Positions 1-6,304 of a stretch of DNA of 15,751 bases are shown piece after piece. Under the pieces are notes generated by a model. It saw nothing but the letters and a program-made list of their open reading frames with translations. It ran no database searches and was not told the origin of the DNA. This DNA is from an uncultured Eubacteriales bacterium. Its GTDB lineage: Bacteria; Bacillota; Clostridia; Oscillospirales; Oscillospiraceae. The stretch spans positions 1-15,751 of the forward strand of contig UQSF01000029.1 of the NCBI GenBank assembly GCA_900543625.1. The letters run 5' to 3'. Position 1 is the first letter of the stretch; every line of letters begins with the position of its first letter. Made by a program: the position numbers and the translations under genes.

Positions 1-1
1 C

Positions 2-1906
2 GACGATACTTACAAGGCGTCCTCTGAAACGACGACGGTGACCTTCACCGAGCGCCCGTCCATCGAAGCGGCAACGAACGAAAACCCGACGTTCAAGCTC
101 GCCTTCACCGCTGACGGCGAGGCGATCTACGACAACATCCGGCAGCAGGTCTGGGATGCGGTCGTTGTGAGCACGAACCCGGCTCTGACCGTGGATGATG
201 TGACCATCGAGTATTATGCTACGGCTGAGAGCGGCTCTTTTGTCGGCATCGGCAAAGCATGGATGCCGTTGGAAGGCGGCACAAAAGATTTGCTGACCTA
301 TCCCGCCATCGGTGAAGGTACGCAGGAAGTGCGCATCACCTGGGGCGGCAGCAAAGACTACGCCGTCTGGAAGTGGCAAGGGAATGTGGACGTCACCGGC
401 CGCGAGGCTGCGCCGTTCCAACTCAAGCAGGGTGTGACCGAGGTCGGTATCGTCTACAACGCAGACCAGAGCATCAACTACGCCGCGACCGCGCAGGCGC
501 TGCGTGAGGCGCTTATCGAGAGCACCGATCCGGCCGTATCCATCAACGACGTGACGGTGGAGTATAACGCCGGCACGAAAGAGCTCAAAAATTTCCAGCC
601 GCTCGATTTTAACGGCATTGGCTTTAAGTTCGGCCTGAACGGGCAGACCATCCGCTTCACCTGGCGCGGCAACGCGGACTATCAGGCTTATACGCAGGAA
701 GTCGACGTCACGATGGTCGATAACCGTCAGCCGACCGAGGTTGCCCTCAAGCCGAGCATCTCCATCGTTTATAATATGGATGCTTCTGTCATGGAGCAGA
801 ACATCTTTGAGTACGTCATCGACTGGGACGACTCCACGCTGCCCGACAAGAGCACGCTGAGCGTGGCTGACTTCACGATTGAGTACTATGGTGAAAATGT
901 GCTCGGCGAGGAAGACGGCGGTATCAGCGGCGGCGTGAAGCAGTGGGCACCGGTTGCCGGCGGCAAGGTGAACATGCTGACCTACCCCCAGATGGGTGCC
1001 GGCGAGCAGCAGATCCGCGTGACCTATAAGGGCAATGCGAATTACCGTCCCAGCGACCCCAAAGAGGGCAATCTGACCGTGAAAAAGGCGAAGGTCTCCG
1101 TCAAGGTGCACTCGACGAGCATCTATGCCGATGAGGAGCTCAGCAAGGACTTCATCACTACCGATCCTGCCGATAATTTCGATATCTTCACGCTCTTCGG
1201 CGGCGTGACCAGCGATGTGACCGGCAGCGTATTTGTGCAGCTGCCCGAGCGTTTGACCGATGGGGCGATCATTAAGCTCATTGACAAAACGCTCGAAGGC
1301 CTTGGCCAGAAGACGCTCACGCAGATGATGAAGGAGGGCACGACGGTCGGCGAGCTGCGCAAGCTCTTGAGTGAGATCGTCGCCAAGGGCGACGAGCTGC
1401 CGCAGTCTGTGAAGGATTTGCTCAAGAAGGCCGGCATTGACATTGACACGCTTGTCAAGCTCAACGAGGCGCTCAATAAGTTCCCCGGCCTGCTCGACAA
1501 TGTCCGCGTGGCCTTCGGTACACCGGATCAGGCAGGCATCTACACCGTTTACGCGATCACGAACAACAAGAACTACGAGACCGGCTTCGGTATGGGTACA
1601 CTCGTTGTGAAAAAGCATTACTCCGGCGTGAAGCTGACGTGGAATCAGAACTTCACCAATGGCAAGATCTCCGCTGCGGAAGCTGCGAACTTTGATTTCA
1701 AGGCGACGCTGAGCTATAACGGCAACAGCGATATCTCGCAGGACAACGTGCACTACTTGTACTCTGGCTTCACCAGCAAATGGAAAGTGTACTCCAGCAC
1801 CACGACCCCGCCGACCGAGCCCGGCCGCTATGTTATGACGGTCGTCACGCTGGGCGGCAACTATCAGGCAGCGCCCATCACGCGCTCGTTCCAGATCACA
1901 AAGTAA
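2..1906 (+). CDS. Large surface/secreted protein with Ig/MBG-like repeats, C-terminal part (5' end outside window)
   Basis: The reading frame is open from base 2 to a TAA at 1904-1906, so the visible 634 residues are the C-terminal part of a larger protein; the GTG at 38 has no ribosome binding site and is unlikely to be the start. The protein is rich in beta-prone, Tyr/Thr/Val-containing segments. It holds three related domains of about 110-120 residues, each ending in a phrase such as VRITWGGSKDY, IRFTWRGNADY or IRVTYKGNANY, which is typical of MBG/Ig-like modules of Firmicutes surface proteins. A fourth region (about bases 1090-1610) starts and ends as a beta domain but carries a long, charged helical stretch between; a last beta domain closes the protein. 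I see no LPXTG motif, SLH domain or transmembrane segment in this part, so any anchor or signal peptide must lie upstream. Adhesion or a cell-wall role is inference only. Confidence 0.8.
   Translation, partial: DDTYKASSETTTVTFTERPSIEAATNENPTFKLAFTADGEAIYDNIRQQVWDAVVVSTNPALTVDDVTIEYYATAESGSFVGIGKAWMPLEGGTKDLLTYPAIGEGTQEVRITWGGSKDYAVWKWQGNVDVTGREAAPFQLKQGVTEVGIVYNADQSINYAATAQALREALIESTDPAVSINDVTVEYNAGTKELKNFQPLDFNGIGFKFGLNGQTIRFTWRGNADYQAYTQEVDVTMVDNRQPTEVALKPSISIVYNMDASVMEQNIFEYVIDWDDSTLPDKSTLSVADFTIEYYGENVLGEEDGGISGGVKQWAPVAGGKVNMLTYPQMGAGEQQIRVTYKGNANYRPSDPKEGNLTVKKAKVSVKVHSTSIYADEELSKDFITTDPADNFDIFTLFGGVTSDVTGSVFVQLPERLTDGAIIKLIDKTLEGLGQKTLTQMMKEGTTVGELRKLLSEIVAKGDELPQSVKDLLKKAGIDIDTLVKLNEALNKFPGLLDNVRVAFGTPDQAGIYTVYAITNNKNYETGFGMGTLVVKKHYSGVKLTWNQNFTNGKISAAEAANFDFKATLSYNGNSDISQDNVHYLYSGFTSKWKVYSSTTTPPTEPGRYVMTVVTLGGNYQAAPITRSFQITK
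53..1093 (+). repeat. Three tandem protein-level Ig/MBG-like domain repeats
   Basis: Units run at roughly 53-408, 409-720 and 721-1093. Each has an N-terminal strand, a ValAspAspVal or ValAlaAspPhe-type TIEY/TVEY strand in the middle, and a closing IRxTxxGNxxY strand. Units 1 and 3 share LLTYPAIGEGTQEVRITW-like and MLTYPQMGAGEQQIRVTY-like segments, while unit 2 is more diverged. The repeats are seen in the protein and are poorly conserved in the DNA, so they are not recent duplications. Confidence 0.7.
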
Positions 1907-1919
1907 TTTTCCCACGTTT

Positions 1920-1954
1920 GTCTCCCGGGTGATGCTGCCCGGGAGACATTTTTT
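1920..1954 (+). terminator. Rho-independent terminator of the surface-protein gene
   Basis: A perfect 10-bp stem GTCTCCCGGG/CCCGGGAGAC (1920-1929 with 1938-1947) with an 8-nt loop is followed by A and then six T. It starts 13 bases after the stop codon of the surface-protein gene. Confidence 0.9.
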
Positions 1955-2016
1955 GCGCCCGGAAAACCGGCCGAAGCGTAAAAATGAAAATCACCGAAAA
2001 TTTTTTCAAAAATTAC

Positions 2017-2045
2017 TTGACACCGGTCGATTAGTCTGGTATATT
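2017..2045 (+). promoter_or_regulatory. Sigma-A-type promoter of the tRNA-Asp/tRNA-Thr unit
   Basis: A perfect -35 TTGACA (2017-2022) and a -10 TATATT (2040-2045) are separated by 17 bp and stand 21 bp before the first tRNA base. This is close to consensus, as expected for a stable-RNA promoter. Confidence 0.9.
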
Positions 2046-2066
2046 AAACAAGCGCTGAGGCGACGA

Positions 2067-2143
2067 GGCCGAGTAGTTCAGTCGGTTAGAACGCTAGCCT
2101 GTCACGCTAGAGGTCGAGGGTTCAAGTCCCTTCTCGGTCGCCA
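2067..2143 (+). tRNA. tRNA-Asp (anticodon GTC)
   Basis: A full cloverleaf can be folded by eye: acceptor GGCCGAG/CTCGGTC with one G-T pair, D arm GTTC/GAAC, anticodon stem CTAGC/GCTAG with loop CTGTCAC (anticodon GTC), T arm GAGGG/CCCTT with TTCAAGT loop, discriminator G and an encoded CCA. It is the first gene of a two-tRNA transcript and reads aspartate codons. Confidence 0.97.
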
Positions 2144-2167
2144 CCCGCGGAGCGAAAGCTCCGCGGG
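2144..2167 (+). other. Perfect inter-tRNA hairpin with GAAA tetraloop
   Basis: Directly after the CCA of tRNA-Asp, CCCGCGGAGC (2144-2153) pairs perfectly with GCTCCGCGGG (2158-2167) around a GAAA loop. It has no T-tract, so it is unlikely to stop transcription before tRNA-Thr. It probably marks the spacer for RNase processing or keeps the two cloverleaves apart; that role is inference. Confidence 0.75.
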
Positions 2168-2175
2168 ATTTGTAT

Positions 2176-2251
<76 letters not shown>

Positions 2252-2253
2252 TG

Positions 2254-2284
2254 AAAAAGCCTTGATTTTCAAGGCTTTTTTCTT
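2254..2284. terminator. Bidirectional terminator shared by tRNA operon and integrase
   Basis: AAAAAGCCTTG (2254-2264) pairs with CAAGGCTTTTT (2270-2280), giving a T-tract on either strand. On the plus strand it ends the tRNA transcript, and on the minus strand it can end the leftward repressor-integrase transcript. It lies inside the element, 2 bases after the rebuilt CCA, so it was brought in by integration. Confidence 0.85.
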
Positions 2285-2301
2285 TTTCCCTTGAATCTGT
2301 G

Positions 2302-2355
2302 TCCCGTTTCGGAAAGCCATTTAGCTACTATTTGGCTACTGGAACGGGATTTTTT
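2302..2355. promoter_or_regulatory. Putative integrase arm sites (attL side) within a hairpin
   Basis: TTAGCTACT (2321-2329) and TTGGCTACT (2332-2340) form a direct repeat at 11-bp period, about one helical turn. Related motifs with the same period occur near attR (7709-7728). The pair sits in the loop of a potential stem TCCCGTTTC/GGAACGGGA (2302-2310 with 2341-2349) followed by six T, which could act as a further plus-strand terminator. Arm-site function is inferred from position and repetition. Confidence 0.55.
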
Positions 2356-2360
2356 CGTTT

Positions 2361-3662
2361 TCAGGCTTCTTTTGCAAGGAGATTTTCCAGCGCATCGGCG
2401 GCTTTTCGGTCGCTCTCCTGCAAGGCGTGAGCATATATGTTCATCGTGGTGGAGGTCTGCGCGTGGCCGAGTCTGCTTGATACCGTTTTTACGTCCTGCC
2501 GGGAAGCAATCAGTAAAGTAGCTGATGTGTGTCTGAGGCCGTGAAACGGAATCAGGGGGAGCTGCTGCTCTGGCGTTTTGCCGTTGTTATATCGCCGTAT
2601 GGCATCCTGAAACGCTTCATAGGGAGTGGAGTAGTTCATCATTTTCCCGTTGTCCTGAATGAAAATCCAGTCTTCGCCCTGCCAGTCCTGTCCGAATTGA
2701 AAGCGTTGCTGCAATTCTGCCAGCTGCAACGCCTTGAGTCGTACTGCAAGGAAGTGCGGAAAAGATACCGAGCGATAGGAAGACTTTGTTTTCGGTGTCT
2801 TGCAAACCTGTTTCCCGTCTACAAGGGTTACAGCCTTTGAAACCTGAACAATGTTGTTCTGGAAATCAATGTCTGACCACTTGAGCGCCAGTAGCTCACC
2901 TTTTCGCAAACCGGTATAGATCGCCAGATTGAACAGCAGCTTGATTTGCTCCGGTATATTCTTTGTAATCTCATAGTCTCCAACGGTGTATGGTATTCCC
3001 GTATCATCTACTCTTGTGTGACCACCTACGCGCACGGTATAGGGCTGCTCAATATACTGGAGAAATGCCGCCGCTTGCTCCGGTGTGAAGAATTTCAGCT
3101 TGTCGGCGGTACTCTCTGCCTGTACCCTGACCTTGTCACAGGGGTTCCGGTCGATGATCTCCCATTCCGTAGCCGTCCGCAGAATGGAGGAAAGCACATT
3201 GCGCGTTTTGGTTATGCTGCCCTTGCTGTAGCCTCCGGCCTTGCCGTCCTTGCGTGCGCCGTCCTTCGTCAGGGAGAGGAAAAAGGCGTTTACCGTGTGG
3301 GGCTTGATCTCCGACAGCTTATAGTGACCGATTGCAGGCAAGATTTTGCCGTCCAGTTCCTCGCGGTATTTTTTGACCGTTCCCGGCTGTAGCTTCGGCT
3401 TCGCGTATTCTTCAATCCACCTGTCAGCAAATACTTGCAGGGTGACTTTTCGCCCGTCCATAGCCGCGCCGCTCTTTACCCGTGATTCAAATTCGTGGGC
3501 AAAGTCCTGCGCGGCTCTTTCCATCTTTTTGGGTGTCAGTCCTGCATCCGGCTTGAATGTGGCTGTTTCGATGATCTTCTTGCCCTTGACGTCGTAACCG
3601 CATGAAACCGTGATCTTGTAGCTGACGCCGTTCTTTCCTTCGATTTTCTTAATGCTGGCCAT
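2361..3662 (-). CDS. Tyrosine-type site-specific integrase
   Basis: This 433-residue phage integrase of the tyrosine recombinase family catalyses att site recombination for insertion into and excision from tRNA-Thr. An N-terminal arm-binding-like segment (about residues 1-60) is followed by a SAM-like core-binding domain (about 70-175) and the catalytic domain (about 190-425). The catalytic set is visible: Arg253 in TGLRKGE, a Lys near 293, His374 and Arg377 in HGLRHT, His400 in LGHA, and nucleophile Tyr410 in MNIYAH. I chose the ATG at 3660-3662 because GGGAGG stands 8 bases upstream; the open frame continues 16 codons further without a good signal. Its first 14 bases overlap the repressor gene, so the two are probably co-transcribed leftward towards attL. 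It appears intact. Confidence 0.95.
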   Translation of the reverse strand: MASIKKIEGKNGVSYKITVSCGYDVKGKKIIETATFKPDAGLTPKKMERAAQDFAHEFESRVKSGAAMDGRKVTLQVFADRWIEEYAKPKLQPGTVKKYREELDGKILPAIGHYKLSEIKPHTVNAFFLSLTKDGARKDGKAGGYSKGSITKTRNVLSSILRTATEWEIIDRNPCDKVRVQAESTADKLKFFTPEQAAAFLQYIEQPYTVRVGGHTRVDDTGIPYTVGDYEITKNIPEQIKLLFNLAIYTGLRKGELLALKWSDIDFQNNIVQVSKAVTLVDGKQVCKTPKTKSSYRSVSFPHFLAVRLKALQLAELQQRFQFGQDWQGEDWIFIQDNGKMMNYSTPYEAFQDAIRRYNNGKTPEQQLPLIPFHGLRHTSATLLIASRQDVKTVSSRLGHAQTSTTMNIYAHALQESDRKAADALENLLAKEA

Positions 3663-4179
3663 TTTCGGAACCTCCCTTGATTTTTTCGCGTAGATTTTTG
3701 AATTCTGCAATTATATTGAGTAGAAACATGTCAGCACAATCGTCAACGTTAATAACTAAGTTCCCCGCTTCGATTTGACCGTCAAACCTGTGAAAAAGGA
3801 AGTTATAGACGTCCTGTAGTATTTTCCCATCTTCAAATTCAATCAGTGCATTTAACGCCTGTATTCTATGTTCATTGAAAGCATTCTCTGCCCTCAGCTG
3901 CTTTATAGCATTTTCTGAAAGCCCTGTCTCCGCTCTTACGTCAGCATTTCTCCGCGTTTTGCAATCATATTCGCCTATAAAATAGCCAAGATCGCAGCCG
4001 TATAAATCACACAGTATCAACAACTTGTCAAGGGATGGAAAAGTGTTGCCGCTTTCCCATTTTGAGACTGTCTGATACTGCTGAATATTGCAAGCAGCCG
4101 CAACATATTCGAGGCTATACCCCATTGCTTTTCGTGCATCTTTTAGTCTTGCGCCTATCACACTACGTTTATCTGCCAA
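3649..4179 (-). CDS. XRE-family helix-turn-helix repressor
   Basis: This 176-residue protein has an N-terminal Cro/C1-type HTH (about residues 8-65: IGARLKDARKAMGYSLEYVA, then a VSKWESGNTFPSLDKLLILC recognition and dimer region). The C-terminal half is helical and charged and I do not recognise it; it is not a LexA-like peptidase, since no Ser-Lys autocleavage region is seen. The start is TTG at 4177-4179, preceded by AGGGAGG at 9 bases, which makes the rare start convincing. It probably keeps the rightward genes silent, like CI of phages or Stl of satellites. It is divergent to the Xis-like gene and overlaps the integrase by 14 bases. Function as the element's master repressor is inferred from family and position. 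Confidence 0.88.
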   Translation of the reverse strand: MADKRSVIGARLKDARKAMGYSLEYVAAACNIQQYQTVSKWESGNTFPSLDKLLILCDLYGCDLGYFIGEYDCKTRRNADVRAETGLSENAIKQLRAENAFNEHRIQALNALIEFEDGKILQDVYNFLFHRFDGQIEAGNLVINVDDCADMFLLNIIAEFKNLREKIKGGSENGQH

Positions 4180-4310
4180 AACGAATAACCTCCCTAAAAA
4201 TGCGTCAAAAAATCTTTATTATCATATGGTAAAACATATATTACAACAGTACAATACAGTTGTCAATAGGGCAGAACAAAAAGCAACAAAAGTAGTTGGA
4301 GGTAAAGAAC
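4180..4310. promoter_or_regulatory. Divergent control region between repressor and early genes
   Basis: This AT-rich 131-bp gap separates the leftward repressor from the rightward Xis-like gene. It contains an inverted repeat ACAAC (4243-4247) and GTTGT (4259-4263) around a doubled ACAGT/ACAGT-like core (AACAGTACAATACAGTT), a likely repressor operator. A rightward promoter must also lie here: TATATT (4237-4242) and TACAAT (4250-4255) are candidate -10 boxes, but neither has a good -35, so I do not choose. Confidence 0.6.
4218..4246 (-). promoter_or_regulatory. Leftward promoter for repressor-integrase
   Basis: On the minus strand, TTGTAA (complement of 4241-4246) and GATAAT (complement of 4218-4223) are 17 bp apart. 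They would start RNA about 30 bases before the TTG start codon of the repressor. The -35 touches the ACAAC inverted repeat, so repressor binding could also govern its own gene. Confidence 0.55.
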
Positions 4311-4487
4311 ATGAGTGAGCAAGCAAGAGTTCCCAAGATGATGACTGTGCGACAGGTGGCAAAAACGGGGCTGATCTCAGAATATGCCCTGCGTCAGTTG
4401 GTCAAGCAAGGAAAAGTCCCTTGCATCGCCCTTGAACACAAGGTGCTTATCAATTTGACGCATTTGTTGAACAGCTCCAACAGCTGA
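4311..4487 (+). CDS. Excisionase-like small helix-turn-helix protein
   Basis: This 58-residue protein has one MerR/excisionase-type winged HTH: MTVRQVAKTGLISEYALRQL, then KQGKVPCIALEHKVLINL, the usual 'choose helix, wing, fixed residues' pattern of Xis/DUF-type DNA binders. The ATG at 4311 has GGAGG 8 bases upstream; the TTG at 4296 overlaps that site and is rejected. As the first gene rightward of the control region it is placed like xis of phages and satellites, where it would bend DNA at att and favour excision. A transcription regulator is the alternative. Confidence 0.75.
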   Translation: MSEQARVPKMMTVRQVAKTGLISEYALRQLVKQGKVPCIALEHKVLINLTHLLNSSNS

Positions 4488-4503
4488 AAGGGGCGCTCTG
4501 ACA

Positions 4504-4848
4504 ATGGAAATTCAGCAGGTGAATGAGCAGGTTTTCCCGCAGCTGTACCGGGTGACGCTGTATGCTGAGATTCTCTCTCTGCTTGGCGCAGGCCGGGACG
4601 GTGGGACGCAAGTCCGCGAGATTTGCAGGGTAACGGGAAAAGGGAACAGAGCCGTCCGCAAGGCAATTGAGGAAATCCGCAGATTGGGCGTTGTCATCTG
4701 CACCGACTGTCTGCACGGATACTATTACCCCGATACGCTGGACGAGCTACGGCGCTACATCCGGCAGGAGGAGCGGCGAGGCTCCAGCACTTTCCAGACA
4801 CTGGACTCAGCGCGGAAGCTGCTGCAAGAGCAGGAGGAGCAAGGGTGA
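4504..4848 (+). CDS. Winged-helix phage-type DNA-binding protein
   Basis: This 114-residue protein has a helical N-terminus (YRVTLYAEILSLLGAG), a helix-turn-helix (about 37-63, VREICRVTGKGNRAVRKAIE) and a wing-like strand pair ending in GYYYPDT, then an acidic/basic helix rich in Arg, Gln and Glu. This shape resembles small winged-helix proteins found just before replisome-organiser genes in Clostridial prophages. Its stop overlaps the GTG start of the next gene by 4 bases (GTGA), a sign of translational coupling. A GAAAGGGG sequence 11 bases upstream is a weak ribosome binding site. The exact role, replication initiation or regulation, is not known. Confidence 0.75.
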   Translation: MEIQQVNEQVFPQLYRVTLYAEILSLLGAGRDGGTQVREICRVTGKGNRAVRKAIEEIRRLGVVICTDCLHGYYYPDTLDELRRYIRQEERRGSSTFQTLDSARKLLQEQEEQG

Positions 4849-5258
4849 GCGAATCCAAAAAATACTACTGGCTACGACTGAAAGAGGGGTTTTTCGACAG
4901 TAAGCATATTAAGTTCCTTCGTTCTCAGGAAAACGGAGATAGAATGTGCATCGTGTATTTGCAGTTACAGCTGAAGAGCCTCCGCAGCGTCGGCGTGATT
5001 CATTATGACAAACTCCTCCCGTCATGCACAGAAGAAATCGCCTTTGACTTGGGCGAGCCGGTGGAGATCGTCAACAGGACGGTGGCAACACTGGAGAAGC
5101 TCAACCTTGTAGAACGACTTGATGACGGATCGCTGTATCTGTCAGCCGTCAAGGACGTTGTCGGAAATGAAACAGCAGCAGCTGGACGCATGAGAAACAA
5201 GCGCAATCGGGACAGCGCCAACAACACAGGCGAGAATCCATTTGCTGAGTATGCGTAA
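4845..5258 (+). CDS. Phage replisome-organiser N-terminal-domain protein (short form)
   Basis: The 137 residues match the N-terminal winged-helix domain of phage replisome organisers: KKYYWLRLKEGFFDSKHIKF, then a long helix MCIVYLQLQLKSLRSVGVIHY, an acidic helix, and a wing LVERLDDGSLYLSAVKDVVG, followed by a basic linker (RMRNKRNRD). Full-length members usually continue through a Glu/Lys/Ile-rich linker into a DnaD-like C-terminal domain that recruits the helicase; that part is absent. The start is GTG at 4845, with GGAGG 7 bases upstream inside the preceding gene. The stop TAA lies in a 7-bp inverted repeat (5253-5269), and a linker-like sequence continues in the +1 frame. It may be a natural single-domain DNA binder or a truncated gene. 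Confidence 0.8.
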   Translation: MSESKKYYWLRLKEGFFDSKHIKFLRSQENGDRMCIVYLQLQLKSLRSVGVIHYDKLLPSCTEEIAFDLGEPVEIVNRTVATLEKLNLVERLDDGSLYLSAVKDVVGNETAAAGRMRNKRNRDSANNTGENPFAEYA

Positions 5259-5313
5259 CGTTGTTACGCTTTTGCGAACATTGTTACACAGAGATAGAGA
5301 TATAGACAGATAA
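5253..5313 (+). other. Stop-codon hairpin and possible out-of-frame linker remnant
   Basis: GCGTAAC (5253-5259) pairs with GTTACGC (5263-5269) and includes the stop codon of the replisome-organiser-like gene. The +1 frame from ATG 5251 reads MRNVVTLLRTLLHRDRDIDR and then stops at 5311-5313. Its NVVT and RDRDIDR phrases recall the low-complexity linker of full-length organisers. This suggests a frameshift or deletion, but the match is only to general style. Confidence 0.4.
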
Positions 5314-5399
5314 GAAAAAAGCAAATTCTCTCCGCTTCTTTCTCTTTTCGCAAAATCATCCGGCCACAGGCCGAGAAGAACAAACAGGAGGACAACACA

Positions 5400-6155
5400 A
5401 TGAAAGCAATCATGAACAAGGAAATCGTAGAGGTCAACATCAAGGCACAGCTGGAACAGCTCATCGGCGAATACCACGCATCACAGCAGAGCCTTGCGGA
5501 CGGCGTCCGGGCACTGAATCAGAAGTACAAGGAGGACGTGCAGGCAAACACCTACACGCCGGAACATCTCCGCGAGGTCTACGAGGAAAACAAAGCCGCT
5601 CTGCTGGCCGCAGCTGCTGAGAAAGCAAAGGTGCTGAATGCTTCGGCGCGTGGTGCTGTTGAGCATCTGAGCGGCAAAGCTGTTCCCGCGCTCAGTACAT
5701 CCGAGAAGCCCGCTGACTACGCCGTGAGAATCAGCAACGCCTTGCAGTTCATCCAGCTGGAGGGCGCGGCTATCAGCGACGAGACCGCCGCGCAGATTCT
5801 CCGGGACTTCACCGGCGATATGGAAATCATGCAGCGGTTCCGCTCCGTGCTGGAAAAGCAGATCGCGCCCAGTGACCGGCAGATCGCGGATGAGTACGGC
5901 AACACGACTTTCCCGCAGACCTTCGGCCAGCTTTTCAAATATGAGAAGTTCCGCGACGCTCTGGCAGAGCTTCAGGAAATGGCCGATACGCTCTTTATCC
6001 GCAAGCTGTCCCAGACAGAGACCGAATACCTGCACGGTGCTACGCTCTCCGTGCCGACTGACGGCTATATGCAGCTTGTAACCGAGCGAAACATCATCGA
6101 ACAGGCCGAGACGGTCGAAAACATGATCTCCGAGCTGTTCACAACCACAGAATAA
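5400..6155 (+). CDS. Element-encoded 251-aa protein of unknown function
   Basis: I do not recognise this family. The protein is acidic, almost entirely helical by composition, with Ala/Glu/Gln-rich stretches in residues 10-105 that could form a coiled coil, and a more mixed C-terminal half with aromatic residues (FPQTFGQLFKYEKFRDAL). It has no signal peptide, membrane segment, Cys cluster or nucleotide-binding motif. The start ATG at 5400 has AGGAGG 8 bases upstream; a second ATG four codons in is possible. It sits between the replisome-organiser-like gene and the TerS-like gene. Position and shape would allow a scaffold-, structural- or replication-associated phage role, but none is supported directly. 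A 141-bp leader without genes precedes it. Confidence 0.8.
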   Translation: MKAIMNKEIVEVNIKAQLEQLIGEYHASQQSLADGVRALNQKYKEDVQANTYTPEHLREVYEENKAALLAAAAEKAKVLNASARGAVEHLSGKAVPALSTSEKPADYAVRISNALQFIQLEGAAISDETAAQILRDFTGDMEIMQRFRSVLEKQIAPSDRQIADEYGNTTFPQTFGQLFKYEKFRDALAELQEMADTLFIRKLSQTETEYLHGATLSVPTDGYMQLVTERNIIEQAETVENMISELFTTTE

Positions 6156-6201
6156 ACCGGGCGACAGGCAGTTGTAGGCGCTGCTTTTCGTCAAGTTTAT
6201 A

Positions 6202-6273
6202 GTGCTACAGGCGTTCGTGGCGTTCGGACTGTAGCGCCGCCTCCTGAGCCGGAGTAGCCAACGGTTCAGGAGG
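6202..6273 (+). other. Two consecutive hairpins in the leader of the KGG/TerS-like gene
   Basis: Hairpin 1 pairs GTGCTACAG (6202-6210) with CTGTAGCGC (6229-6237); its 18-nt loop contains the near-repeat GGCGTTCG TGGCGTTCGG. Hairpin 2 pairs CCTCCTGAGCC (6240-6250) with GGTTCAGGAGG (6263-6273), 11 bp with one G-T pair. A T-run does not follow, so this is not an ordinary terminator. The RNA would lie between the 251-aa gene and the ribosome binding site of the next gene. Confidence 0.5.
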
Positions 6274-6304
6274 TGCTTTATATCTCAGGCAGGGAGGTGA
6301 AAAC

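Noticed and set aside
2529..3597. Plus-strand open frames over the integrase
   Set aside because: They are antisense to an integrase with all catalytic residues and have no own signals.
5481..6194. Minus-strand open frame of 237 codons opposite the 251-aa gene
   Set aside because: The plus-strand gene has AGGAGG at correct distance and fits the rightward gene run; the minus frame has Leu/His/Arg-rich shadow composition.
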